The notes below the pieces were generated by a model, which was not told where the DNA came from, ran no database searches, and worked only from the letters and a program-made list of their open reading frames with translations. From Micromonospora cabrerizensis (GTDB lineage Bacteria; Actinomycetota; Actinomycetes; Mycobacteriales; Micromonosporaceae), in NCBI RefSeq assembly GCF_022230955.1, contig NZ_JAKKFI010000103.1, positions 37,914-101,913 of the forward strand: 64,000 nucleotides of DNA, written 5' to 3'. Shown here piece after piece: positions 6,755 through 14,523 of this stretch. Position numbers and translations under genes: made by a program. Position 1 is the first letter of the stretch, and the number at the start of each line of letters is the position of its first letter.

Positions 6755-8329
6755 ATGAAATGGGCCCGTCGAGCCGTACCCGCTGTCGCTGCCGCCGTCG
6801 CGGCGCTCGCCGCGCGGGATTTGATCCAGCGCGACCACGCGTTGCTGCGCAACTACCCGGTGCTCGGTCGCGCCCGTTACCTGTTGGAGGCGATCGGCCC
6901 GGAGCTGCGGCAGTACATCGTGGCCGGCAACAACGAGGAACGGCCGTTCACCCGCGACCAGCGCCGCTGGGTGTACGCGTCGGCGAAGCAGGAGAACAAC
7001 TACTTCGGCTTCGGCACGGACAACGACATCGAGTACACCCCCGGGTACCCGATCATCAAGCACCGCACGTTCGGCCGGGCCGTGCCGCCGTCGACGCCCG
7101 CCGCCGGGCACGACGTGCGGTTGCCGTCCGCGAAGGTGCTCGGCGCGGCCCGGGGTCGGGCCCGCGCGTTCCGCCCCGAGTCGGTGGTCAACATCTCCGG
7201 GATGAGCTTCGGCTCGCTGTCCGGCAACGCCATCGCCGCCCTCAACAAGGGGGCCGCACTCGCCGGCTGCCTGCAGAACACCGGCGAGGGTGGCCTGTCG
7301 CCGTACCACCGCAACGGCGGTGACCTGGTCTTCCAACTCGGGACGGCGTACTTCGGCTGCCGCGACGAACAGGGCCGGTTCAGCCTCGACCGGTTGAAGG
7401 ACCTGGTCGCCGGCGCACCGGTCAAGGCGTTGGAGATCAAGCTGAGCCAGGGGGCCAAGCCGAGCCTCGGTGGGCTGCTGCCCGGGGCGAAGGTGTCCGC
7501 CGAGATCGCCGCCACCCGAGGCATCCCGGCCGGTCAGGACTGTGTGAGCCCGTCCCGGCACGCCGAGTTCTCCGACTGTGACAGCCTGCTCGACTGGGTG
7601 GAGTTGCTGGCGGCCGAGACGGGTCTGCCGGTCGGCATCAAGTCGGCGGTCGGCGACCTGAACTTCTGGCAGGAGTTGGCCACCCTGATGCGCGACACCG
7701 GCCGAGGCGTCGACTTCGTGACGATCGACGGTGGCGAGGGCGGCACCGGCGCCGCGCCGCTGATCTTCACCGACTCCGTGTCGCTCCCGTTCCAGCAGGG
7801 CTTCTCCCGGGTCTACAAGGTGTTCGCCGAGCACGACCTGCACGAGCAGGTGGTCTTCATCGGTGGGGGCAAGCTCGGCCTGCCGGACAACGCCATCGTG
7901 GCCTTCGCGCTCGGCTGCGACATGGTCAACGTCGGCCGTGAGGCGATGCTGTCGATCGGCTGCATCCAGGCACAGAAGTGCCACACGGACACCTGCCCCA
8001 CCGGCGTCGCGACGCAGAACGCGTGGCTCACCCGGGGCCTGGACCCGACCTTGAAGTCGGTGCGGGCGGCCAACTACCTGCGAACGCTGCGCCGCGACCT
8101 CACCAAGGTCGCCGAGGCCTGCGGCGTCGAACACCCTGGCCTGATCGGGACCGACGCCGTGGAGATCCTGGACGGCCGCACCTGCTCCACCCCACTGCAT
8201 GAGGTGTACGGCTACCGGCCCGAATGGGGTCTGCCCTCGCCGGCCGACCAGGCGGAGATCATCCGGCTGATGACTCCGGAGGTGCCCCAGGGCGGCAGCG
8301 CCCCACCGTCGGCCACCGCCGTGGGCTGA
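6755..8329 (+). CDS. FMN-binding glutamate synthase family protein (GltB domain 2-like)
   Basis: A 524-residue single-domain relative of the synthase domain of glutamate synthase. An N-terminal hydrophobic/basic leader precedes the (beta/alpha)8 FMN barrel. Diagnostic features are I-D-G-G-E-G-G-T-G-A-A-P near residue 330 and a cysteine cluster C403, C409, C414 (C-I-Q-A-Q-K-C-H-T-D-T-C-P-T-G), the 3Fe-4S site. It lacks the glutaminase domain, so it is not a complete GOGAT. Such proteins may be ammonia-dependent synthases or flavin oxidoreductases of unknown substrate. ATG 6755 follows GGAAAGAG at the right distance; GTG 6746 is the alternative. Confidence 0.88.
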   Translation: MKWARRAVPAVAAAVAALAARDLIQRDHALLRNYPVLGRARYLLEAIGPELRQYIVAGNNEERPFTRDQRRWVYASAKQENNYFGFGTDNDIEYTPGYPIIKHRTFGRAVPPSTPAAGHDVRLPSAKVLGAARGRARAFRPESVVNISGMSFGSLSGNAIAALNKGAALAGCLQNTGEGGLSPYHRNGGDLVFQLGTAYFGCRDEQGRFSLDRLKDLVAGAPVKALEIKLSQGAKPSLGGLLPGAKVSAEIAATRGIPAGQDCVSPSRHAEFSDCDSLLDWVELLAAETGLPVGIKSAVGDLNFWQELATLMRDTGRGVDFVTIDGGEGGTGAAPLIFTDSVSLPFQQGFSRVYKVFAEHDLHEQVVFIGGGKLGLPDNAIVAFALGCDMVNVGREAMLSIGCIQAQKCHTDTCPTGVATQNAWLTRGLDPTLKSVRAANYLRTLRRDLTKVAEACGVEHPGLIGTDAVEILDGRTCSTPLHEVYGYRPEWGLPSPADQAEIIRLMTPEVPQGGSAPPSATAVG

Positions 8330-8416
8330 GGTCCCAGGTCCCAGGTCCCGTCATGACCCATCGGCGCCGGCGATAAAGGCGTGGAGCTGGGGACACGGTG
8401 GGCCTATGGTGGCGCG

Positions 8417-8938
8417 GTGCTGATCAGACGCGAGACCGACGCCGACGCGGACGCTATCCGGGCGGTTCACTGCGCCGCCTTCGCCACGACCGACGGCGCT
8501 GGCGTACCGGTCGAGGCGACGCTGGTCGACGCGCTGCGCGCCGACGAGGGTTGGCTGCCCGCGTACTCCCTGGTGGCGACCGATTCGGACGGCGGGGTGG
8601 TGGGGCACGTGGTGGCCACGCGCGGCCGCGTGGCCGGCGAGCCGGTGGCGCTCGGGCTGGGACCGCTCGGCGTGTTGCCCGACTGGCAGCGTCGCGGGGT
8701 CGGCCACGCGCTGATGCACGCGGTGCTCGGCGCGGCCGACGCGCGGGACGAGCCGCTGGTGGTGCTGCTCGGGCACCCTGACTACTACCCGCGCTTCGGC
8801 TTCCGGCCCGCTGTCGAGTTGGGAGTCACCCCGCCGCAGCCGTGGGGGCCGCAGTATTTCCTGGCCCGGCCGCTGACCGCGTGGCGGGAGTCGATCCGCG
8901 GTGAGTTCCGCTACGCCGGCCCGTTCGACGACCTGTGA
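8417..8938 (+). CDS. GNAT-family N-acetyltransferase
   Basis: A 173-residue acetyltransferase with one GNAT domain. Motif D/A follows the usual order: the beta4 strand G-L-G-P-L-G-V-L-P, then the acetyl-CoA loop W-Q-R-R-G-V-G-H-A-L (Q/R-x-x-G-x-G/A), and later Y-Y-P-R-F-G-F, the conserved C-terminal motif of the YhbS-like group. Substrate is unknown. The GTG at 8417 starts exactly at the first conserved strand; upstream in-frame codons (8381) are less likely. The stop overlaps the start of the next acetyltransferase (GTGA), so this is a two-gene operon. Confidence 0.87.
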   Translation: MLIRRETDADADAIRAVHCAAFATTDGAGVPVEATLVDALRADEGWLPAYSLVATDSDGGVVGHVVATRGRVAGEPVALGLGPLGVLPDWQRRGVGHALMHAVLGAADARDEPLVVLLGHPDYYPRFGFRPAVELGVTPPQPWGPQYFLARPLTAWRESIRGEFRYAGPFDDL

Positions 8939-9531
8939 GCCAGCCTCGGATCCGTCGGCGGCGCGCCACCGACCTGGACGGCTGCGTCGCGGGGCTCGCC
9001 GAGGTTCACCGGGTCGACCGGTACCCGATGAACTGGCCCGCCGACCCGCGCCGCTGGCTGCGCGAGCCGCACCCGGCGCGCGCCTGGGTCGCGGTCGACG
9101 CCGACGCGGCCGTCGTGGGGCACGTCGCGGTGCACCGGGTGTCCGACCCGGCGGACGGGCCGCTGGCCCGGCCGACGGCTGAGGTCGCCCGTCTCTTCGT
9201 GGTGCCGTCCGCCCGAGGGCTGGCGCTGGGCAGCGCACTGCTGGGCCGGGCCCGTCAGTGGGCGAGCAGACGCGCGACGGACCTGGTGCTGGAGGTGGCC
9301 GGTGGTGGTGCCGCGGCCACGGCGCTCTACGAGCGCACCGGCTGGCGGCACGTCGGCACGGGCACGGCGCCGTGGACCGCCCCGGACGGCAGCCCGGTGT
9401 CGCTGCGGCACTACGCGCTGCGCCACTACCCGCTTGGCGCCGACGGCCCGGCGGCCAGCACCGCGAGGCGACGGGCGAGGCGGCCGACGGCCTCGCGCAG
9501 CTCGAGAGGCTCCAGCACCTCCATCTCGTGA
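8935..9531 (+). CDS. GNAT-family N-acetyltransferase, 3' end overlapping a convergent gene
   Basis: A 198-residue GNAT protein. E-V-A-R-L-F-V-V-P-S-A-R-G is the beta4/CoA strand, followed by the pyrophosphate loop and an A-L-Y-E-R-T-G-W motif in the C-terminal half. It starts with GTG inside the previous stop codon, implying translational coupling. The fold is complete by about residue 165. The last 33 codons are Arg/Ser-rich and lie in the 106 bp shared with the convergent WYL regulator, so they are probably a non-conserved read-through tail. Substrate unknown. Confidence 0.82.
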   Translation: MSQPRIRRRRATDLDGCVAGLAEVHRVDRYPMNWPADPRRWLREPHPARAWVAVDADAAVVGHVAVHRVSDPADGPLARPTAEVARLFVVPSARGLALGSALLGRARQWASRRATDLVLEVAGGGAAATALYERTGWRHVGTGTAPWTAPDGSPVSLRHYALRHYPLGADGPAASTARRRARRPTASRSSRGSSTSIS

Positions 9532-10400
9532 TCGAGGCGTGCGAGATGCGCGGCGAGCCAGTCCAGGCTCTCGCCGCCGACGATGAGCACGCACCACCCG
9601 TCGCGGTCGTCCTCGACCCGCCCCACCTGCGGTGGCACCAACGCCCGTACCCGGTCCGGCTGGGCGTGCACCCGCACCCGAGCGAGATAGCGGTACGGCG
9701 CAGCGGTCACCGACCTCTGCACGAAGGCGACCGGATCCGGGTGCTCGCGCGCGCGGAAGCGCCAGGTCGTCGTGACCGCCGCACCCATTCGATCGAGCCG
9801 GAACGTACGCCAGTCGTCGCGGTCGACGTCCCAGGCCATCAGATACCAGCGGCGACCGGTGGTGACCATCCGGATCGGTTCCACCGTCCGTTCGCGGTCC
9901 CCACCGTCGCGGCCGGCGTAGGTGAAGCGGACCCGCACTGCGTCTCGGCAGGCCCGCGCGAGGGTCACCAGCAGCTCCGCGTCGATCTCGGCCACCGGGC
10001 CCATCAGCGTCTCTGTCGCGCCGTGCACCGCCCGCACCTCGGCGCGCAGCCGCGACGGCATCACCTGGTCGAGCTTCGCCAGTGCCCGCAGGGCGGCCTC
10101 GCCCGCCCCGGCGATCGTGCCGCCCGAGGCGAGCCGCAGGGAGACCGCCGTCGCGATGGCCTCCTCGTCGTCGAGGAGCAACGGCGGCAGCCGGGTGCCC
10201 GCGCCGAGCTGGTAGCCACCGCCGACGCCCGACACCGCCTGCACGGGATAGCCCAGTGTGCGCAGTCGCTGCACGTCACGGCGGACGCAGCGGTCGGTGA
10301 CGCCCAGCTCGGCGGCGAGGTCGGCGGCCGTCCAGGATGGTCGCCGCTGGAGCAGGGCCAGCAACCGCAGCACCCGCTCGGTCGTTGCCTCGACGGTCAC
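9426..10400 (-). CDS. WYL-domain transcriptional regulator (YafY/DeoR-like HTH)
   Basis: 324 residues. An N-terminal HTH-11 domain (about 6-60; A-D-L-A-A-E-L-G-V-T, then R-R-D-V-Q-R-L) precedes a linker and a WYL domain (about 135-210). The WYL signature appears as R-R-W-Y-L-M-A-W-D, next to D-W-R-T-F-R-L-D-R-M. A C-terminal WCX-like extension follows. WYL proteins sense ligands, often nucleotides or ssDNA. It is divergent from the VOC gene at 10495 with a 94-bp shared promoter region, so that gene is a likely target. A paralogue sits at 43810-44769. Confidence 0.88.
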   Translation of the reverse strand: MTVEATTERVLRLLALLQRRPSWTAADLAAELGVTDRCVRRDVQRLRTLGYPVQAVSGVGGGYQLGAGTRLPPLLLDDEEAIATAVSLRLASGGTIAGAGEAALRALAKLDQVMPSRLRAEVRAVHGATETLMGPVAEIDAELLVTLARACRDAVRVRFTYAGRDGGDRERTVEPIRMVTTGRRWYLMAWDVDRDDWRTFRLDRMGAAVTTTWRFRAREHPDPVAFVQRSVTAAPYRYLARVRVHAQPDRVRALVPPQVGRVEDDRDGWCVLIVGGESLDWLAAHLARLDHEMEVLEPLELREAVGRLARRLAVLAAGPSAPSG

Positions 10401-10494
10401 GCGCCGATCGTCGCACGAATTGCGGAACGGCCCTGTCCGCTATCCACGAGACGCTGGGATCATGACCGAGCAGATCACGAGACAGGGAGCTGAC

Positions 10495-10932
10495 ATGGCA
10501 CGCGATGTGCAGATCACGTTCGACTGCGCCGACCCCGCCGGGATGGCCGCGTTCTGGGCCGAGGCCCTCGGCTACCGGTTGCAGGGCCCGCCCGGAAACT
10601 TCGAGACATGGGAGCAGGCGCTGGACGCGATGGGGGTGCCGCCGGAGAACCGCAACGACGCCTCGGCGGTGGTCGACCCCGACGGTGCGGGACCGCGGCT
10701 GTTCTTCCAGCGGGTGCCCGAGCCCAAGCAGGTGAAGAACCGCGTACACCTCGATGTGCGGGCCGCTCCCGGGCTGACCGGCGACGAGCGGATGGCGGCC
10801 CTGGAGGCGGAGGCGCAGCGCCTCACCGCGCACGGCGCCACCCGGCTCGATCGGCACGAGCCCGCTCCCCCGATGGGTGCCGGTCACCTCGTGATGGCCG
10901 ACCCGGAGGGCAACGAGTTCTGCCTCGACTGA
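10495..10932 (+). CDS. VOC superfamily protein
   Basis: 145 residues with the glyoxalase-like fold. The start Q-I-T-F-D-C-A-D-P and M-A-A-F-W-A-E-A-L-G-Y are typical of the actinobacterial 'glyoxalase-like' group, and the end M-A-D-P-E-G-N-E-F-C-L carries the second-half motif with the acidic ligand position (E). It probably binds a small hydrophobic or metal-chelated substrate; the reaction is unknown. ATG 10495 has GGGAG 6 bp upstream. An in-frame ATG at 10462 lacks a comparable site. Divergent from the WYL regulator, which may control it. Confidence 0.87.
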   Translation: MARDVQITFDCADPAGMAAFWAEALGYRLQGPPGNFETWEQALDAMGVPPENRNDASAVVDPDGAGPRLFFQRVPEPKQVKNRVHLDVRAAPGLTGDERMAALEAEAQRLTAHGATRLDRHEPAPPMGAGHLVMADPEGNEFCLD

Positions 10933-10976
10933 TCGGGCGTTCGCCCAGCTCACTGCCGCGATGACCGGCCGCCATG

Positions 10977-10990
10977 CGAACATGTGTACG
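10977..10990 (+). promoter_or_regulatory. LexA/SOS-box-like palindrome at the dinB start
   Basis: CGAAC-ATGT-GTACG matches the actinobacterial SOS box CGAACnnnnGTTCG with one mismatch. It overlaps the first possible start codons of the polymerase gene, so LexA bound here would block initiation directly. Confidence 0.55.
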
Positions 10991-12177
10991 TGTCGACCGG
11001 GGCCAGCATCCTGCACGCCGACCTGGACGCCTTCTACGCGTCGGTCGAGCAGCGTGACGACCCGCGCCTGCGGGGGCGGCCGGTGATCGTCGGCGGCGGC
11101 GTGGTCCTCGCGGCCAGTTACGAGGCGAAGGCGCGAGGCGTACGCAGCGCGATGGGCGGTCAGCAGGCGCGCCGCCTGTGCCCGGACGCGATCGTGGTGC
11201 CGCCGCGGATGTCGGCGTACACCGAGGCGAGCCGGGCGGTCTTCGAGATCTTCCGGCAGACCACCCCGCTGGTCGAGGGGCTCTCCATCGACGAGGCGTT
11301 CCTGGACGTGGGTGGCCTGTGGCGGCTGGTCGGGTCGCCGGCCCACATCGCCGAGCGGCTGCGCCAGGAGGTGCGGGAGCGGGTCCACCTGCCGATCACG
11401 GTTGGTGTGGCGCGCACGAAGTTCCTGGCCAAGGTGGCCAGCGGGGTGGCGAAGCCGGACGGTCTGTTGGTGGTCGCACCGGACGCCGAGCTGGCGTTCC
11501 TGCACCCGCTGCCGGTCGAGCGGTTGTGGGGCGTCGGCCCGGTCACCTCGGCGAAGCTGCGGGAACGCCGGATCCGTACCGTCGGCGACGTGGCCCGGCT
11601 CGGCGAGGCCGCCCTGGTGTCGTTGCTCGGGTCGGGCGCCGGCCGGCACCTGCACGCCCTGGCGCACAACCGCGATCCCCGCTCGGTGCTGGTCGGCCGC
11701 CGACGCGGCTCGATGGGCGCGCAGCACGCGCTGAGCCGTACCCCGCATGTCCCGGCGGAGCTGGATGCCATCCTCGCCGGCCTGGTCGACCGGGTCAGCC
11801 GCCGGATGCGGGCGGCCGGGCGGTCCGGTCGCACGGTGGTGTTGCGGTTGCGCTTCGGCGACTACACCCGGGCGACCCGCTCGCACACCATCGGCAAGGC
11901 GACCGCCGACACGACGCCGCTGCTGGCAGCCGCACGCACGTTGCTGCGAGCCGCACTGGCCGAGATCGATCGCCGTGGTGTCACCCTGATCGGTGTCTCG
12001 GTGGGCAATCTGGACGACAACCCGGTGCAACCGGAGCTGCCGTTCCACCGCGATCCCGGCGCGGAGTTGGACGCCGCGGTCGACGCGGTCCGGGACCGGT
12101 TCGGCTCGACGGCGCTCACCCGAGCGGTGCTGCTCGGTCGGGAGCCGGGCGTCGAGATGCCGCTGTTGCCGGATTGA
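10990..12177 (+). CDS. dinB: DNA polymerase IV (Y-family translesion polymerase)
   Basis: About 395 residues. Family motifs are clear: D-L-D-A-F-Y-A-S-V-E with catalytic Asp near the start, Y-E-A-K-A-R-G-V-R-S-A-M, and S-I-D-E-A-F-L-D with the second catalytic acidic pair. Then come T-V-G-V-A-R-T-K-F-L-A-K and the G-V-G-P-V-T helix-hairpin-helix. The little-finger domain follows. Near the end, Q-P-E-L-P-F fits the beta-clamp-binding motif (QxxLxF). It copies damaged templates with low fidelity. Starts at GTG 10984 and GTG 10990 are both possible; neither has a good ribosome site, and translation may be leaderless. An SOS-like box overlaps the start. Confidence 0.93.
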   Translation: MSTGASILHADLDAFYASVEQRDDPRLRGRPVIVGGGVVLAASYEAKARGVRSAMGGQQARRLCPDAIVVPPRMSAYTEASRAVFEIFRQTTPLVEGLSIDEAFLDVGGLWRLVGSPAHIAERLRQEVRERVHLPITVGVARTKFLAKVASGVAKPDGLLVVAPDAELAFLHPLPVERLWGVGPVTSAKLRERRIRTVGDVARLGEAALVSLLGSGAGRHLHALAHNRDPRSVLVGRRRGSMGAQHALSRTPHVPAELDAILAGLVDRVSRRMRAAGRSGRTVVLRLRFGDYTRATRSHTIGKATADTTPLLAAARTLLRAALAEIDRRGVTLIGVSVGNLDDNPVQPELPFHRDPGAELDAAVDAVRDRFGSTALTRAVLLGREPGVEMPLLPD

Positions 12178-12300
12178 CCGATCTGCGTGCGGTGTCCCCG
12201 CGTCCGCTGCGACCGGAGACACATCACAGCAGGTCGGCGGTTTAACCGGCGGCTGACGGGTGACCCTTGTGGGGTACAGCCTGACGAGGGGGGACCCACA

Positions 12301-12672
12301 ATGTCCGACGACGACACCAGCAACCGGCCGAGTCGCAGTGCCGAGCGGCCGCACGACGTGACCGACCCGCTGCTCTGGCAACTGGCGATCGACGTGCTGA
12401 GCGCCCACGAGCCGGACGACGAGGGTCAGTGCCGCAACCTCCAGTGCGCCGGGCAGTCCTGGCCGTGCGCGGCGCGCGCCGGCGCCGAGCAGTCGATCCG
12501 ACTGGCCCGCAGCACATCCACCTCGGTCGAGATGACCATCGACGGCGACGACAGCGCGGATGGCGGCACGGCCTGGACCGGGGAGAGCAGCGCACCGGCT
12601 CCCCGCTGGGGCTGGAACGCCGGCCCGGTCACGTCACACCGAGGGCCGAAGGCGTCCGCCTCCGCCGCGTGA
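12301..12672 (+). CDS. Small acidic protein of unknown function
   Basis: 123 residues, not recognised. It begins with a polar, disordered stretch rich in Asp, Ser and Arg. A helical segment follows (L-L-W-Q-L-A-I-D-V-L), then a Cys-containing motif E-G-Q-C-R-N-L-Q-C-A-G-Q-S-W-P-C with three Cys at about residues 45-58. That spacing would allow metal binding or disulfides. The C-terminal third is low complexity. ATG 12301 follows a strong G-rich site (GAGGGGGGA). A short gene of this kind, with the C-x4-C-x5-C pattern, seems common in Micromonospora-like genomes, but that is recollection. Strong terminator downstream. Confidence 0.65.
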   Translation: MSDDDTSNRPSRSAERPHDVTDPLLWQLAIDVLSAHEPDDEGQCRNLQCAGQSWPCAARAGAEQSIRLARSTSTSVEMTIDGDDSADGGTAWTGESSAPAPRWGWNAGPVTSHRGPKASASAA

Positions 12673-12710
12673 CGGCGACCCCTCGGGAGTACGAACGCTC
12701 GGGCTGATCC

Positions 12711-12756
12711 ACACACGCGAACGCTCGGCCGGTGACCCGGCCGAGCGTTCGTGTGT
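12711..12756. terminator. Bidirectional terminator hairpin
   Basis: ACACAC-(GC)-GAACGCTCGGCCGG pairs with CCGGCCGAGCGTTCGTGTGT across a TGAC loop, with a 2-nt bulge on the left arm. It lies between convergent genes (small acidic protein and Rpf) and can stop both. Confidence 0.8.
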
Positions 12757-12760
12757 CATC

Positions 12761-12824
12761 CGTCAGAGGCTGAGCCGCTGATGCGGGAAGACCGTCAGAG
12801 GCTGAGCCGCTGACCCGGGAAGAT
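12761..12824. repeat. 32-bp tandem duplication of the rpf 3' end
   Basis: CGTCAGAGGCTGAGCCGCTG followed by (A/C)(T/C)(G/C)CGGGAAGA occurs at 12761-12792 and again at 12793-12824. The second copy encodes the last residues and stop of the Rpf-LysM protein. The first copy is an untranslated duplicate that would encode nearly the same C terminus, F-P-x-Q-R-L-S-L-stop. Confidence 0.85.
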
Positions 12825-13469
12825 CAGACCCGGGTCGGCCCCGATGAGCTGCCGGTTGTGCTCGTACAGCGCCTGCCAACCGCCGGTCACCCGGTGGCTG
12901 TCGGCGATCTCCGACAGGGTGTCACCCGGCTTGACCAGGTACGTCTGGCCGCCCGTGGTCGGCGCGGTGCGCTCGTGGTTGCGGGTCGCCGGCTGCTCCC
13001 GCCGGGAGGGCCGCTCCTGCTGCTCGGTGGGCTTCGCGGTGGACTTCTGCGTGGACTTCGTCGACGGCTTCGCGGTGGACTTCGTCGACGGCTTCGTGGC
13101 GGAACCGGCCGAGGAGCCGCCCTTCTTGCCGCAGGTCGGCCACGCGCCGATGCCCTGCCCGTCGAGCACCTTCTCGGCGACCGCGATCTGCTCGCCGCGG
13201 CTGGCCAGGTCGGCGCGGGCGGCGTACTTCTTGCCGCCGTAGCCGGCCCAGGTGCTCTGGGAGAACTGGAGGCCACCGTAGTAGCCGTTACCGGTGTTGA
13301 TCTTCCAGTTGCCACCGGACTCGCACTGGGCGATCGCGTCCCAGTTGACCGCGGCCTGCGCGGGGGCGGCCGGGCCGAACAGGGCGACGGCACCGGTGAC
13401 GGCACCGACGGCCAGGGCGAGGCGGCGGGTGGTGACCCGTCGGTGACGGGGCGTGTGGACAGACGTCAT
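12795..13469 (-). CDS. Resuscitation-promoting factor-like transglycosylase with LysM domain
   Basis: 224 residues, secreted. A Sec signal (about 1-40, ending A-Q-A) precedes an Rpf lysozyme-like domain (about 41-115). The domain has W-D-A-I-A-Q-C-E-S-G-G-N-W with the catalytic Glu, G-Y-Y-G-G-L-Q-F and W-P-T-C. A Lys/Ser/Thr-rich linker follows, then a LysM domain (about 175-224, Y-L-V-K-P-G-D-T-L). Rpfs cut peptidoglycan glycan strands and promote spore germination or exit from dormancy. ATG 13469 has GAGGAAG upstream. Expression is probably controlled by a CRP-like site and a c-di-AMP riboswitch (separate entries), as known for Streptomyces rpfA. Confidence 0.92.
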   Translation of the reverse strand: MTSVHTPRHRRVTTRRLALAVGAVTGAVALFGPAAPAQAAVNWDAIAQCESGGNWKINTGNGYYGGLQFSQSTWAGYGGKKYAARADLASRGEQIAVAEKVLDGQGIGAWPTCGKKGGSSAGSATKPSTKSTAKPSTKSTQKSTAKPTEQQERPSRREQPATRNHERTAPTTGGQTYLVKPGDTLSEIADSHRVTGGWQALYEHNRQLIGADPGLIFPGQRLSL

Positions 13470-13487
13470 GTGAACTTCCTCCGCGCC

Positions 13488-13660
13488 GGCGAGGTGAGCT
13501 GTCGGGTTCGGGCCGAGGAGCCCGGCCGCGCGGTGGCGGCTTCACCCCGAGGTGACATGCACCGAGGAACGTTGGGTCCCCCGCTCCTGCCCGGGTGACT
13601 GGGTTCCGACGACCGGGGGCAGGATTTGGCGTTGCCGGCCGTGGTGTCCGCATTGGCGAA
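13488..13660 (-). ncRNA. c-di-AMP riboswitch (ydaO/yuaA class) upstream of rpf
   Basis: On the minus strand the leader holds the class hallmarks in order. GGGGGACCCAACG is near 13570-13582. CCTCGGGGTGAAGCCGC is at about 13537-13552. A variable stem follows, then CCGAACCCGACAGCTCACC near the 3' end (13493-13511), and the rpf ribosome site lies right after. This arrangement is established for actinobacterial rpf genes, where c-di-AMP reduces expression. The exact 5' limit is uncertain by about 20 bp. Confidence 0.85.
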
Positions 13661-13703
13661 CCCGACCGACGTTAGGCACGGTCGGTGACGATCGCCCAAC
13701 CCC

Positions 13704-13719
13704 TGTGAAGTTCTTCACC
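13704..13719 (-). promoter_or_regulatory. CRP-like (cAMP receptor protein) binding site upstream of the riboswitch
   Basis: TGTGA-AGTTCT-TCACC matches the consensus TGTGAnnnnnnTCACA with one mismatch. It lies about 45 bp upstream of the riboswitch 5' end, where an activator would sit. CRP control of rpfA is established in Mycobacterium tuberculosis and Streptomyces. Confidence 0.65.
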
Positions 13720-13795
13720 GGGGTACGCGGGGCGTCGCCCGCAGCGGTTGCGGGCGGGCGGTCAGTGTGCAGTGACCACCATGGACCGTTGCGGA

Positions 13796-14458
13796 TCAGA
13801 TGCCGTGACGGAGCCACAGCACGATGCGCCGCAGCAGCTCCACGTGCCCCGGCGACTCGTACGACCGGGCGTCGTGACCGAGTGCGTCGTAGACGATCCG
13901 GCTGCTCCCGACCGTGCGGGCCCAGACGAGCGGGTGGGTGTCGCCACCCTCGTCGTGGACGTAGAGGGTCTCCGCGTCGATCCCGTCGAGCACCTCCAGG
14001 TCGGTGTAGCGCTCGTCGTGCACCTCGAAGTCCACGAGACCGGTAGTGATCGGGTGCTCGACGTCGGTGCGTCGGATGAGGCTCGACCCGATCGGCGGGT
14101 GAAAGGTCCGGCCGTGCTCCCAGGCGGCGCCGACCGTCGACCGCCAGGCCGCGAGCTGGGGGAACGCGATCGTCGCGCTGTGCATGGCGAGCAGGCTGCC
14201 GCCACGGGCCAGGAAGTCGTCGAGGACGCGACCGAACTCCTCGTCCTCGGGGATCGGGGCGGTGCGGTCGGCGCTGGCGTTCACCACCAGCAGGCGAGCG
14301 CCGTCGAGCGCGGCCGCGAGTTGGTCGACCGTGGTCACGATCGCCACCCGGTCGCCGTCGCCGACGAGGTTGGCGATCGCCGCGCTGGTCTCGGCCAACG
14401 GGTGCCAGGGATCGCCGTGCGGGCCCTCCCCGCTGAAGATCACAGTGTCGAAAGGCAT
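13796..14458 (-). CDS. ThuA-domain protein
   Basis: 220 residues with a ThuA (trehalose-utilisation-like, class I glutamine amidotransferase-like) fold. The N-terminal strand leads to a Rossmann-like core (L-L-V-V-N-A-S-A-D). Next come G-G-S-L-L-A-M-H-S-A, with His in place of a catalytic Cys as usual in ThuA, and later H-P-I-T-T-G and D-E-R-Y. Related proteins act on sugars, but the exact reaction is unclear. It is divergent from an ArsR regulator; the 65-bp gap holds a palindrome, so co-regulation is likely. It has no signal peptide, unlike the second ThuA protein at 45242. Confidence 0.83.
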   Translation of the reverse strand: MPFDTVIFSGEGPHGDPWHPLAETSAAIANLVGDGDRVAIVTTVDQLAAALDGARLLVVNASADRTAPIPEDEEFGRVLDDFLARGGSLLAMHSATIAFPQLAAWRSTVGAAWEHGRTFHPPIGSSLIRRTDVEHPITTGLVDFEVHDERYTDLEVLDGIDAETLYVHDEGGDTHPLVWARTVGSSRIVYDALGHDARSYESPGHVELLRRIVLWLRHGI

Positions 14459-14487
14459 GACCGTGCTCCGCTCATCATTTGGAAGAT

Positions 14488-14516
14488 TTTCGAAATCACG
14501 AAACCAAAGCTAGCAT
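14488..14516 (+). promoter_or_regulatory. Promoter with overlapping palindrome for the ArsR-nitroreductase operon
   Basis: TTTCG-AAATCA-CGAAA (14488-14503) is an inverted repeat that could be the ArsR operator. TTTCGA (14488-14493) and TAGCAT (14511-14516) are 17 bp apart and read as -35 and -10 boxes. Transcription would begin close to the ATG at 14524, giving a leaderless mRNA. Confidence 0.5.
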
Positions 14517-14523
14517 GGCCTCC

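Noticed and set aside
6755..8329. Complete glutamate synthase (GltB)
   Set aside because: No glutaminase domain and no GltD partner; only the FMN/3Fe-4S synthase-like domain is present.
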